From Glandiceps talaboti (taxonomy: Eukaryota > Hemichordata > Enteropneusta > Spengelidae): a stretch of DNA of 64,000 nt. Under the pieces are notes generated by a model that saw nothing but the letters and a program-made list of their open reading frames with translations, ran no database searches and was not told the origin of the DNA. The DNA is taken from positions 15,833,600 to 15,897,599 of the forward strand of contig NC_135556.1 in assembly GCF_964340395.1 (NCBI RefSeq). The letters run 5' to 3'. Position numbers and translations under genes: made by a program. Position 1 is the first letter of the stretch. Each line of letters opens with the position of its first letter. Positions 1-13,699 of this stretch are shown piece by piece.

Positions 1-296
1 AAAATGTCGATATATGTATGCCTTCAAGATGAGTACTGACTTTATATGGCCCAAAACAGGACTTGTTTCTGGTCATGATGTGTTGTCTAGAGAGATGTGA
101 CGATGCGAATAGTTATTTTGATTTTTTTAAATTTTCAACAAACCTGTCGCCCAATCTACTATTTATGACAGTTACTGTTCTTTTTTACAACGGGTAACAC
201 TGAAGTAAAGCACTTTCTCTATGTGCTACACTAATTTATAGCATTCATATTACAACGGGTAACACTGAAGTAAAGCACTTTTTCTCTGTGTGCCAA
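1..296. other. Intergenic flank with a short direct repeat
   Basis: No gene is visible. About 40 bases beginning TACAACGGGTAACACTGAAG occur at 186-225 and again at 251-292, 65 bases apart, with small differences near the end. The second copy abuts the start of the large tandem duplication at 297. Confidence 0.6.
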
Positions 297-1751
297 GTTT
301 TTCGTCATCATCGAACAGTTTTGCGCACGAGCATTTCAAATAAGAAAGCTTGACACTTCTCGTCTGCTAAGTGAGGAAAGCAAACACACACAACAAACAC
401 GTCTAGTGCAGTTGTCATCACAACGAGGTTGACATAATTTAAGTGATGTATTTGTCATTTGTTCTAGGCCTACAACATAGACGCAAAAGTGTATAAATGT
501 CGAACGATAGCGAACTTTGGACCATTTATCGCTTTTGTATATATGTCATATTTTAAGTAAGTTCGCCAACAAGTTCCATATGTGCGCTCAAACCCTATAT
601 TCGCCGACTATATTCATGCAAAGCAGAATGAAAATGAAACATTTACTAATTAACTAATTAATAGTACACTTCTCAATAAATCCAATAAGTTCATCCATGT
701 AAGGAAAATCATGTTCACTATCCCAGTTTTAGAACACGTTCCGATTTGAAAACGACGAGACTCACTGCCAGTCTGAGAGTAATAAGGAGTTCTCCCTTCT
801 GGTTATTACAATGTATCCTACACGACCCCAACTAAAAGAGGACCTACCTTGAAGATGTGGAACATGAACTAGTATTGACGCTGTGCATCAACGAATTGGT
901 TTGGTTTTCCTTCCTACGAATTATATAAATGCAGCAGAAAATCAAAGTTATGGCAGCAGGTAATATTAAAGGTCAACTGTGAGGGTGTAAGTCATATCAG
1001 TACATCTTTGTTGACTAAAAAACATGTCAAATGTTAGACTTACATGTCTAATGCTTGTATGAGGCGTATATATGTCATATGAAGAAAATCATAATGTAAC
1101 ATTAACACAACGAGCATGCGTGATGTTAATTGCATATCTTTACACATGAATGTTCCCGCCAAAAAACACTTACATAGCCCTATAGCTAGTTCAAATAATA
1201 AAACTCTTATTATAAATTGGCATCGCTGTAAATATAATAATAAATAAAGCAATAGGCACTGTGCCATATACGGAGACCTGGTGTTTCCATCCTAAGTAAT
1301 GTCTATTTTTTCGTTTGGCGCGCAATTATTTAAGTAGCTATATGAGAAATATGAGGGGATTTTTAGTTAAGTATGAACTTCTACAAGAAAACTCAACGAA
1401 ACAACAAAGATTACTATTAAATTTGTGTTTGTACACAATAATTGCAAAAAATGTCAAAAAGGTGTAACACTTTTAATTTTGTTATAACAGAGGCAAACAA
1501 ATTGGGTGAACAGGAGTAATCACTATAGGTGTGAGAAGCGCGATCGCCTGTTTGCCTTGTCACATCGCTTGTCAAACGAGGTCACCTTCGACTTGGGTCA
1601 AATCACCTGCTTTCTATCGAAAATCTTGAACGGATGTTGTCTTTTTCTTACTATAGCCATTTAAAGTTCACAAGAATCCGTCTATTTTGCAAAATTTGTA
1701 AATTTTGGGCGAAACAACAAATGGGCGAAAACCCGGGCAGAAATTTACGAC
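297..1751. repeat. Large tandem duplication, copy 1 (1,455 bp)
   Basis: This block is repeated at 1757-3211 at a constant offset of 1,460 bases, and I found no mismatch when comparing the lines by eye. It starts at GTTTTTCGTCATCATCG (297) and ends at AAATTTACGAC (1751). No convincing coding region lies inside. The longest frame, 75 codons on the minus strand at 1040-1267, is AT-rich, starts from no recognisable context and is simply duplicated with the block. Identity this high means either a very recent duplication or an assembly artefact such as retained haplotypes. Confidence 0.93.
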
Positions 1752-1756
1752 ATTTT

Positions 1757-3211
1757 GTTTTTCGTCATCATCGAACAGTTTTGCGCACGAGCATTTCAAA
1801 TAAGAAAGCTTGACACTTCTCGTCTGCTAAGTGAGGAAAGCAAACACACACAACAAACACGTCTAGTGCAGTTGTCATCACAACGAGGTTGACATAATTT
1901 AAGTGATGTATTTGTCATTTGTTCTAGGCCTACAACATAGACGCAAAAGTGTATAAATGTCGAACGATAGCGAACTTTGGACCATTTATCGCTTTTGTAT
2001 ATATGTCATATTTTAAGTAAGTTCGCCAACAAGTTCCATATGTGCGCTCAAACCCTATATTCGCCGACTATATTCATGCAAAGCAGAATGAAAATGAAAC
2101 ATTTACTAATTAACTAATTAATAGTACACTTCTCAATAAATCCAATAAGTTCATCCATGTAAGGAAAATCATGTTCACTATCCCAGTTTTAGAACACGTT
2201 CCGATTTGAAAACGACGAGACTCACTGCCAGTCTGAGAGTAATAAGGAGTTCTCCCTTCTGGTTATTACAATGTATCCTACACGACCCCAACTAAAAGAG
2301 GACCTACCTTGAAGATGTGGAACATGAACTAGTATTGACGCTGTGCATCAACGAATTGGTTTGGTTTTCCTTCCTACGAATTATATAAATGCAGCAGAAA
2401 ATCAAAGTTATGGCAGCAGGTAATATTAAAGGTCAACTGTGAGGGTGTAAGTCATATCAGTACATCTTTGTTGACTAAAAAACATGTCAAATGTTAGACT
2501 TACATGTCTAATGCTTGTATGAGGCGTATATATGTCATATGAAGAAAATCATAATGTAACATTAACACAACGAGCATGCGTGATGTTAATTGCATATCTT
2601 TACACATGAATGTTCCCGCCAAAAAACACTTACATAGCCCTATAGCTAGTTCAAATAATAAAACTCTTATTATAAATTGGCATCGCTGTAAATATAATAA
2701 TAAATAAAGCAATAGGCACTGTGCCATATACGGAGACCTGGTGTTTCCATCCTAAGTAATGTCTATTTTTTCGTTTGGCGCGCAATTATTTAAGTAGCTA
2801 TATGAGAAATATGAGGGGATTTTTAGTTAAGTATGAACTTCTACAAGAAAACTCAACGAAACAACAAAGATTACTATTAAATTTGTGTTTGTACACAATA
2901 ATTGCAAAAAATGTCAAAAAGGTGTAACACTTTTAATTTTGTTATAACAGAGGCAAACAAATTGGGTGAACAGGAGTAATCACTATAGGTGTGAGAAGCG
3001 CGATCGCCTGTTTGCCTTGTCACATCGCTTGTCAAACGAGGTCACCTTCGACTTGGGTCAAATCACCTGCTTTCTATCGAAAATCTTGAACGGATGTTGT
3101 CTTTTTCTTACTATAGCCATTTAAAGTTCACAAGAATCCGTCTATTTTGCAAAATTTGTAAATTTTGGGCGAAACAACAAATGGGCGAAAACCCGGGCAG
3201 AAATTTACGAC
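1757..3211. repeat. Large tandem duplication, copy 2 (1,455 bp)
   Basis: Second copy of the 297-1751 block. The copies are separated by 5 bases (1752-1756). After 3211 the sequence diverges abruptly (ACGAC-CTCAGAG here, ACGAC-ATTTTG after copy 1), which fixes the edge. No terminal inverted repeat, poly-A tail or target-site duplication is evident, so this is a segmental tandem duplication rather than two insertions. Confidence 0.93.
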
Positions 3212-3519
3212 CTCAGAGTCAAGTGTGCTTCACGAAATCGCCGAAAAATCCGTATTCCTAACAATTATTCCAAAATTGATTCTTGTAGCACGAAGGGAGA
3301 AATATAAGTCGAGATTGTCGCTTTTATAGTATCTAAAATTATTGTGAAAGTTATGGCGAGTTGAAAATACCCCAAAATACGGCTGGTGAGCACTGAGCCA
3401 GCCACCATCGTAAACGTACAACACACTAGAAATGTACACAATGGAGGCTCACGGAGATCCCAAAAAGTACTTGGTCAATGAGACTGAAATTTGGTGAGAT
3501 GTTTCTAGAAGTGTTATTC

Positions 3520-3890
3520 TGCAGATTTTGTTCCAAACATTTTGACACAATTGGCCCTAGCAATCATGACTATGCCCTTAGCAACAACCAAAAGCCAGTA
3601 TATTTTGCTAAAATAACAACATCATCTGATAGGCAAGTGAGTAAACTTTCAAAAAATGTATGTAAATATCCTAACTAGCAACTCTGACAACGCCCACATC
3701 AACAGCCAAACGATGGTGTATTTCACAAAGATAACAACAGGGATTCTCTACAAGTGAACAAAACATTCAAAAGGTGTGGGCAAATATGCCTAGCAACAAG
3801 ACCACACTCATAGCAACAGCCAAATGGTCGCATATAAGGCAAAGATACAAAGGTGGATTTAAAGACAAGTGAATAAACATTCGTGTCATT
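3520..3890. repeat. Degenerate minisatellite, period about 115 bp, three copies
   Basis: Three diverged units begin near 3557, 3670 and 3788. Each carries a CTAGCAAC.. CATAGCAACAGCCAAA segment, then AAAGATAACAACA, then AAGTGAATAAAC.TTC. The divergence shows an old array. The open frame at 3478-3678 lies inside it and is not treated as a gene. Confidence 0.65.
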
Positions 3891-6883
<2,993 letters not shown>

Positions 6884-6920
6884 CCTGTATACAGTATACT
6901 CTCATATCTGCTGAATAATC

Positions 6921-7142
6921 ATGAAAATCACGAAGATTATCATTTACTCTGTTATCTGCTTGGTGGCGCTGTCACAATTGTCTGAATGTGGAAGGCCAAG
7001 AGGTTCCAAACGTCTCAACGCTAAGTTCGACCGTCATTCTAAAAGACGTATAAAAGACGTGGACAGATGGCTGCTACACACGAATGAAAAAGGCGATGAG
7101 GGCAGTGGAGCTGATATGATAGATGATAATGTGCCAGCTGAG
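6921..7142 (+). CDS. Secreted acidic/basic repeat protein, exon 1 (signal peptide)
   Basis: First coding exon of a two-exon gene; I do not recognise the family. The ATG at 6921 opens a 74-codon segment beginning with a clear signal peptide: MKITK, a hydrophobic core [12 protein letters not shown], then SQLSEC with likely cleavage near residue 23. The mature part is basic ([16 protein letters not shown]) with dibasic sites, then turns acidic ([15 protein letters not shown]). The exon ends in phase 0 at GAG|GTAAGC, a strong donor; reading on gives intronic sequence. Joined to 7760-8281 it encodes 247 residues. Signal peptide, donor, acceptor, phase and poly-A signal all agree, so I regard it as a real secreted protein; its role is unknown. 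Confidence 0.8.
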
Positions 7143-7759
7143 GTAAGCTGTACACAGACACAAACCGTATTACACTTCAAGTTTGGCATTTTCCACTCAA
7201 TTATTTTACCTCTATCAAACACCGGCACCTTTTCTTGTTTTTCATCAGCAATTCTAACTTCCCTATGGACACATACCTAGCGATCGAGCTTTTTTGAATT
7301 CAGTAATTACTGTCAAGAAATTACTATCATACAGAAACCGAAACAGCGCTTCCAACGAAAACCGTTAAAGTTCAATCCGAAATATAGCTTTGTCTCGGGC
7401 AAACAGACAAACCAAAATTATTTCGATGCGCCAAACAATTTATCGTCGTCATCTCTTGTTTGTTTACAAACCACTGCCTTGCGTACAATATAGTATAGTA
7501 CAATACAATACAATACAATACAATACAATACAATACAATACAATACAATACAACTGTTGCACATTAAAATCCTCTTACTATTATTAAGTTACATACACGG
7601 AGTTCTTCTATGTAAGACGTGTTATTTCTGATTATTTTTTCAAATACAGTAAAGTTGTTTGTCGCTAAAGTTGTCTGATATTAAACATAATTTCCAGCAA
7701 ATGATGTAACTTTCTTTAAAATTTGATAATTTTATATCTATTCTGGTATCTACATGTAG
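7143..7759 (+). other. Intron of the secreted repeat-protein gene
   Basis: A 617-base phase-0 intron running from GTAAGC (7143) to TACATGTAG (7751-7759). It contains a (CAATA)n pentanucleotide tract at 7501-7551 and no other evident feature. Confidence 0.78.
7501..7551. repeat. (CAATA)n microsatellite
   Basis: About ten uninterrupted CAATA units within the intron, preceded by a few degenerate TAGTA units. Confidence 0.95.
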
Positions 7760-8281
7760 CCAACGACACCTAGTCAAGAGCACGAGGACGACGACCTTGA
7801 GGACAGCAACGAAAATCCAGGCGACGAGGAAAGGGATGAAGACCAAGACAGCGAGGAAGGTGACGAGGGTCGTGAAGAAGGCAACTGTGGAAAACGTGGT
7901 AGAAAACGAGGTAAACATGGTAAGGGGCGATGCGAAGAAAAGGACATGCCTGGAAAAGGCAGTAAAGAACATGGGAGACCAGGAAAAGGTAGTAAAGAAC
8001 ATGGCCATGGAAGACCTGGAAAAGGTAGTAAAGAACATGGTAGACCTGGAAAAGGCGGTAAAGAACATGGCCATGGTAGACCTGGAAAAGGTAGTAAAGA
8101 ACATGGTAGACCTGGAAAAGGTGGTAAAGAACATGACCATGGAAGACCTGGAAAGGGTAGTAAAGAACACGGAAGACCTGGAAAAGGTAGTAAAAAACAT
8201 GGAAGACCTGGAAAAGGTAGTAAAAAACATAGAAGACCTGGAAAAGGTAGTAGAGTAGAGGGCAGGCATCGACACATGTAA
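7760..8281 (+). CDS. Secreted acidic/basic repeat protein, exon 2 (acidic domain, Cys-bounded basic loop, ten PGKG repeats)
   Basis: Encodes residues 75-247 in the frame set by the phase-0 junction. Residues about 80-115 are very acidic (EHEDDDLEDSN, DEERDEDQDSEEGDE). Cys117 and Cys132 bracket a basic stretch with KRGRKRGKHGKGR. From Met137 come ten units alternating between 10 residues (PGKGSKEHGR) and 12 residues (PGKGGKEHGHGR); later units drift to GSKKHGR and GSKKHRR, and the protein ends EGRHRHM. Charge therefore segregates into an acidic and a Lys/His/Arg-rich half. All units are 30 or 36 bases, so other frames and the opposite strand also stay open, producing several long shadow frames. 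The composition recalls repeat proteins of extracellular mineralised or adhesive matrices, but that is analogy only. Confidence 0.78.
   Translation, partial: PTTPSQEHEDDDLEDSNENPGDEERDEDQDSEEGDEGREEGNCGKRGRKRGKHGKGRCEEKDMPGKGSKEHGRPGKGSKEHGHGRPGKGSKEHGRPGKGGKEHGHGRPGKGSKEHGRPGKGGKEHDHGRPGKGSKEHGRPGKGSKKHGRPGKGSKKHRRPGKGSRVEGRHRHM
7946..8251 (+). repeat. Coding minisatellite of 30- and 36-bp units
   Basis: In-frame tandem array within exon 2. Short (10-codon) and long (12-codon, with an extra His-Gly) units alternate, giving a partial 66-base higher-order unit. The last three short units cluster and carry Glu-to-Lys changes. Confidence 0.9.
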
Positions 8282-8711
8282 AATTATGGTCCTTGACCTT
8301 AACACTGCCATTCCTTTCTGATTGGCTCAAGTTCTGAGACAAAATTTGAACCACACCAATTCATTAAAGTCTAATCAGTTGTGTAAATGTGGACCAGTAG
8401 GATAGAGATTATAAGGTGAAGGGTTTAAACCGTGTGCTTAGTGGCAACATTGATATAAACATTGATATTAGTATCATTGCTATCGTATACTCCCCAGGGA
8501 ATTGAGATATCGTAAAGGGTTGTGCCACTATGTATATGTGTCATGGGGTAAATACTTGTGCTAGCGTTCTGAACATTAACGGTACAATTGTGAGAAATCA
8601 ATACAGACATAATCAACCTTTTAAAATGTATAAACTCAGCTTGTGCCCCTTTCACAGGAACACTACCAACAAGAAACCATTCAGTCTGCACGTGTATGTG
8701 ATCGAATTGTC

Positions 8712-8717
8712 AATAAA
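8712..8717 (+). terminator. Poly-A signal AATAAA of the secreted-protein gene
   Basis: AATAAA lies 431 bases after the stop codon (8279-8281), followed within 20 bases by an A-rich stretch and then by T-rich sequence near 8740. It is the first canonical signal downstream on the plus strand, implying a 3' UTR of about 450 bases. Confidence 0.6.
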
Positions 8718-8739
8718 GTCATACACAAAAAAATGATTT

Positions 8740-9565
8740 GTTTAAGTTTTTTATTATAATTCTGTACACCATAATCCAAAGCATTATACAAGGAATAGAA
8801 AAGAAATGAAAGATATTCTCTCAAGTATTTATTTTATTTGTTAATCACCATTTCCTTGCTCAAAAAGGAAACAGAAATGCATGTGTAACAAAGCAAGTGT
8901 ATTGAATATAACTTTGTACACTGACCAGCTACAATGCACTTTTTCAATTAATTTTATTAATTTGAATGTCAACATCTTTACAAGGATGACACAGAGGCTA
9001 GAGATGAGTAAAGATATTATATTATTTGATACTGGGTGTCATATATTCGACTACTTGACATCTTCATTTAAGGAAAACTTCTTTAATTTTCAAACAAGGG
9101 GCTTCCGTACAAGTAAAAAAAATCACAAATTTGAATTTGTTTTGGTTTCCATAGAAACCAATCCTGGAAAGTGTGCCTTTTTGCACTTTAAGATCGATTG
9201 CACATGCCTTCTTTGTTTAAAGACATGCTCCAAACTATCATCAACACTATTATGTCGTAGGAAATAAGGTTCACAATTAGCTGGCAATTCACATAAGTTT
9301 ATAACACCATACGTAACAATGTCTACTTATAATAAACATCAAGTGATATTACTTGATGCCTTTACATGAGGAAGTGAACACTACAGACTTCACAGTGTAA
9401 GACATAGATATATGAGATGCAATATAACCTTTTGCCATACTCTAAATCAATGATAAAAATTGCAAATATGTTTCCTTGTCTCTCGAAAACGTCAACTTAA
9501 GGAAGCGCAATGATAGACACCACTTTTACCTTTACTGCTACTATTATTATCACAAAATAAATGAA
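8740..9565. other. Intergenic, nothing recognised
   Basis: AT-rich sequence. One plus-strand open frame of 128 codons (8881-9267) has no recognisable domain, signal peptide or splice context and is treated as chance. Confidence 0.4.
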
Positions 9566-9800
9566 TCAATTCAATTCAATCAATCAATCAATCACGTTTC
9601 TATAGCGCTGATTTCCACAGCAATGTTCTGTTCAGTAGCGCTGAATGGCTAAAGCACATCATGGGCTTTGGTGAACGAATAAGTCTTCAGTTTTGTTTTG
9701 AAGCAATCCAGGCTGGAGGCTTGTCGAATGTCAAGTGGCAAAGAGTTCCATAATTTGAGGGCGACAGATAAGAATGAGTGATCTCCATAGGTGATTTGTC
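9566..9800 (-). repeat. Dispersed repeat relic with a (GATT)n tail
   Basis: Read on the minus strand, the segment ends in an AGCGCTATAGAAACGTGATT context followed by GATT reiterations (plus-strand CAATCAATCAAT at 9577-9594). Internal phrases such as AGAGTTCCATAATTTGAGGGCG resemble a repeat I have seen in many marine invertebrate genomes. The GATT-type tail suggests a SINE or LINE 3' end. It directly borders the inverted-repeat element at 9815. Confidence 0.5.
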
Positions 9801-9814
9801 TGTAATTTGTTATT

Positions 9815-11057
9815 CAGGGTTCGTACACTTAAAGCAAAACAAAATTCCAGGACTTTCCAGGGGTTTTTCGTCAGTTTTCCAGGGGTATTCATATTGATTT
9901 TGGCCATTTTCCAGGGGTGTTGACACTAAAGTAATGACTAATTAAGAAAAAATTTGCGCTGCTACTCCATTTGAAAAAAATATTGATGCAGGACTGACAG
10001 TAGAAAGAAAAAATTGCTGTCACTCTGACTGGAAAAAAAAATTGCTCCCGTACCTACTTCCTCCATACCCCCCCCCCCCCCGAAATCAAATGGTTCTCCC
10101 CTAAGTAGCCGTTTCGTCAAGCTGGTACACTGATCGTGTAAGATTGAGTCGCAGCATTCGTCAGTCTAATTCAGACATATACAGAAAAATAAATAATTTT
10201 TTTCTTCAAAATTTTGAATGAAAACGTCATTTACGTTACGAAATTTCGAGCTATGAATAACTGAATACATTCATCGCTTGCGTCTCGATGTTAATGTACG
10301 GATGCCACGAGTTGCGGAACATCGCGATTTCTCAACTTAACTTGACCACTGACGAATGTTACTGTACCGAAAACATAAAACAGTAGTTTATTTTTTTAGA
10401 ACATGTAACACAAATACCCATTTATCGACGACATAAAAGTCAAAACCGTACTTCCACAACCCGGAAATTCAACTGCACTTCCCTAGGCCGTAGTATTGCC
10501 ATGCCTGAGTTTCTAGTAGTAGTATGTCGGACTCGTGCGCCGAACTTGTAACAATTTCTAGTCGTGGTTGATGATGCTTTGATACTCGCTACAATGTTAC
10601 GATAATCTTGTTAACAGACCCACTGTTACCCCTGGCCGGGACTGTTACAATATCATGTCCCTGAATGGCGACTGGGAGATGGAGTAGCAATATGCAAGAT
10701 CGAAACAAACACTGCGGTGCCCATTCAACTACGCATAGGTACGGTCTGTGGGGCAAAGTGTCTCGTGGAACGATCGTTTGACTGTCTGGGTCTAATCGGC
10801 GTGAATTTTGATTCACCACCGTGGCGAAAGACTTTGAAAATATTTTCGACATTTTACATTTACGAGATTCAGAATCATATGAATGGGTGGCTCGAGCACA
10901 GACATGACGATCGTCAATATTAATTGATCGATTGGTCATGATCATTTTCCAGGGTTTTCCAGGGGTAGGGCACATTTTCCAGGGTTTTCCAGGGTTTTCC
11001 AGGGAGGGTTTGAAATTCCAGGGTTTTCCAGGGTTTTCCAGGACCGTACGAACCCTG
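9815..11057. mobile_element. Non-autonomous DNA transposon with CAGGGTTCGTAC termini
   Basis: A 1,243-bp element bounded by 12-bp perfect terminal inverted repeats: CAGGGTTCGTAC at 9815-9826 and GTACGAACCCTG at 11046-11057. Both sides are flanked by TTATT (9810-9814 and 11058-11062), a candidate 5-bp target-site duplication. Subterminal regions are packed with TTTTCCAGGG units: several at 9856-9925 and about eight at 10940-11043, in the same orientation at both ends. The interior has a C-run at 10068-10081 and no frame resembling a transposase; the longest, 128 codons on the minus strand, is unrecognised. Superfamily is not assigned. Confidence 0.8.
10940..11043. repeat. Subterminal TTTTCCAGGG array
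   Basis: About eight copies of a 10-base TTTTCCAGGG unit near the right end of the element. The left end carries related but more widely spaced copies. Such subterminal motifs are often transposase-binding sites. Confidence 0.8.
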
Positions 11058-11062
11058 TTATT

Positions 11063-13339
11063 GTACGCAGATTCTTGTTTGTAGAACGCAGAGTCAATGA
11101 ATCAATAACATACGTACATAAATAAATATGACTATATATATACTGTACATACTCAGGTTAAAGCCACCTCTCAGATGTCAGTGTCATCCATCATTTCCTT
11201 TACACAGCTTAAATCAAGCATTCTGCAAAGATCTACCATCATGAGGGATATCTGATCTTTTCGCAATATCAAATCTTGGAGAAGGAAGCATACTGGAATA
11301 AATACTTTTAAGTGGTTAATACAAATGATCTGATAATTGCATAAATCAATCTATTAATATATTTCTTACAAAATCAAAAACATATTTGAAATCTTATGAT
11401 GACGGGGTAAACTTCTAAAATCATATGATTTATCAGATTCAATGAATCAGTTTAAACCTCTCTACACTACTTGTTGCTGCTACACTTTCCATAATCCTGG
11501 TTTCACTTTGGAGCAAGATCAATAATTTAATGTAGGATAGTTTGGTGGTTGGGGGTTTGAGCCATTTTAGTTCTCATCCTACAGAAATGATTTTACTTTT
11601 AATAGATCTGTTTTGTACTCCTAAATACAAATATTTCTAAAAAAAATGTCAACAGTGGAAAAATTTCTGCTATAAATGTATGGCAGTAAAATTCATTAAA
11701 GTGTCATTAAACGAGCTATTTTATTCCTCACTACATACTGGCTTTGTATTCATGATAGCACTACATACATACTACACAGATTTCAAATTGATTTGTTGTC
11801 GAAAACAATTTTCAATTTTGACCAATTTAGTAAGAAGGGGGTGGGGGATCTGAGGCCTAACGGTAAGAATTTAGTTTTTTATTCGGCATTGAACTACTGA
11901 TCTTGCCCCTTATCAAGTTTGGATTTGGTTTGGCGTGATTTATTTACCCTGGAGAGGAACTGTGGGTTTTACTTAATAATTATACAAACTGGATAATCGA
12001 AACCCTAAGATATTCCATCTAATGAAATAATGATTACTCCAAACCATTCCTGCCTATTTTGACTAATTTTATGACTTTCAAGCCCACAGAAGTCTCTGGT
12101 ATTAGTTAGGGTGTGTTACAGAGAATAATAATAATTGCTATATTTGTTTTCAAGACCAATAAATATAAAATGATGAAAGCATAATAATTTCTATGAGAAC
12201 CAAATGCCACCAATAACAAGACAGGACACTGTTTCTTAAAACCTCAAGGTGTATCACATGTATGTTTCTTCTTGGAAATGCTGCAATGAAAATGTGAACT
12301 GCTACCATAATTATGAAACATGTCTGTTTTACATGTGTAATTGCATTGGTCTATGACTATGGATGCCCAGGCGTAACGTTCAACATGTACATTCAATACC
12401 ACAGGCATGCATCTGTACATGTTGCACCAATGTTTAATAAATACAAACAAATACATGTTTAATTAACCCTGTCCATGAAGAGTGACACAAGAACAATAAA
12501 AGACTATATTGCTATTCTACTTAATAGATTACATGCATAAGTGAAATAAAGATCATCTAAGGATTTCATGAAAACAAAAGGAAGACTAAAACATAATATC
12601 ATTCTTTCCAAATTGTCTCATATATATTTACCATTAACCCATTGCCAAGATTTTCTGTAAACTTTCCCATAAAAATTTTGCCATGGTCTATTTAGTAGTG
12701 AAACTAGAATTGTAAAATGGGTAACTGTGACTTTACAAATAACATATAATATTATACAATAGCTGTTTCCTCGTTTACTCAAAGATGATAAATTGATTGA
12801 CAGCCAGTTTTGTGGCATGACTGCATTGGCAGCAAATTTGAAGATGTGGATTTGAAAATGCTGTTGCGATAATGTACCCAATATACATGTAAGGTATATA
12901 AAATATCATTTAAATATATGAAATTAATTACTTTCCTTGGAAATAACTTAAACAAATACATAGACCCTCATTATTTTAAAATCAATTAACAAATTTGCTA
13001 AACTTGGTGTTACAGTTCCTGCACACTTATTGACTTTTTCCCGAAAACCGTACTTGTGGAAGTTATTATGAAGAAAATATGCATTTAAAGTACATGTATA
13101 TTGAAATTGTGGTCTTTCTCTCTAATTAAATTCAATCATGTGAAAATGAGTTGACAGAAAACTACTAAGAGATGAATCGTACAATATATAGACTTGTATA
13201 TACTTCAGGCTTGTAAAGTAACAACCCATTTTTGCCATTGTACCTCTTTGATATATACTTCAGACTTATGAGGTAACAACTCATTTTCCTGGCCCCATTG
13301 TACCCTTTTGTTACAAGGCCAATGTGATCTTGGTCAGTT
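11063..13339. other. Intergenic region between two convergent genes
   Basis: AT-rich, with no exon recognised. A 50-70 base segment beginning TATATACTTCAG(A/G)CTT, containing GTAACAAC.CATTTT and ending near a TTGTACC, occurs twice, at about 13196-13245 and 13253-13309. The segment next to 13340 should contain the 3' UTR of the minus-strand gene, but apart from one AATAAA overlapping the stop codon I could not choose a poly-A site. Confidence 0.4.
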
Positions 13340-13521
13340 TTATTTGGTCTTGACGGCAGTACATCCTGCGGCACAGCACAGACAACAACAGCAGAATGCC
13401 AACATGATATACGTAGCATTGGTCAACCAGAAGGCAAACTTGTAGAGAGGCTCGTAGCAATAATCTGGAGAGGAAATGTCATCATACACTGGTTCATATG
13501 TTCTATAGATCCACACATTGC
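13340..13521 (-). CDS. TMEM272: TMEM272-like, last coding exon
   Basis: Acceptor TTACCTCTAG precedes 13521. The exon completes a Gly codon (G|GC) and reads GNVWIYRTYEPVYDD, then SPDYCYEPLYKFAFW, then a final hydrophobic segment that ends in a run of cysteines (FCCCCLCC) and AAGCTAVKTK, with stop TAA at 13342-13340. The GNVWIY...YC...LY.FAFW pattern is the most diagnostic part for the family. The Cys cluster next to the last membrane segment is a plausible palmitoylation site (inference). AATAAA overlaps the stop codon and is probably not the poly-A signal. Confidence 0.85.
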
Positions 13522-13668
13522 CTAGAGGTAAGAAAGAAAATATGTAATATATTGTCTAACTAATAAATAATATACATGTAGGAATAAGGATTGAGAGAGT
13601 TCTACTGAATCAAATGTATCATTCAATATACAGAGTATGATAACAAGCCTTCAATTGAAGACATAGTG

Positions 13669-13694
13669 CCCCCCTCCCCCCCCCCCCCCCCCCC
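13669..13694. repeat. Poly-C tract
   Basis: A C homopolymer of about 26 bases with one T interruption, within the last intron. Its length is likely to be unstable or inaccurate in assembly. Confidence 0.9.
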
Positions 13695-13699
13695 AACTT

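Noticed and set aside
1040-2727. Two identical 75-codon minus-strand frames as duplicated genes
   Set aside because: They are identical only because the whole 1,455-bp block is duplicated. There is no domain, and the AT-rich sequence gives no codon signature.
7640-8354. Long minus-strand frames opposite the repeat exon (up to 223 codons)
   Set aside because: These are shadows of the 30/36-base coding repeat; the plus-strand frame has the signal peptide, splice sites and poly-A signal.
8881-9267. 128-codon plus-strand frame downstream of the secreted-protein gene
   Set aside because: No signal peptide, domain or splice context, and a composition typical of AT-rich noncoding DNA.
10589-10975. 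128-codon minus-strand frame as a transposase
   Set aside because: It lies wholly inside the CAGGGTTCGTAC element, shows no transposase motif and runs into the TTTTCCAGGG array.
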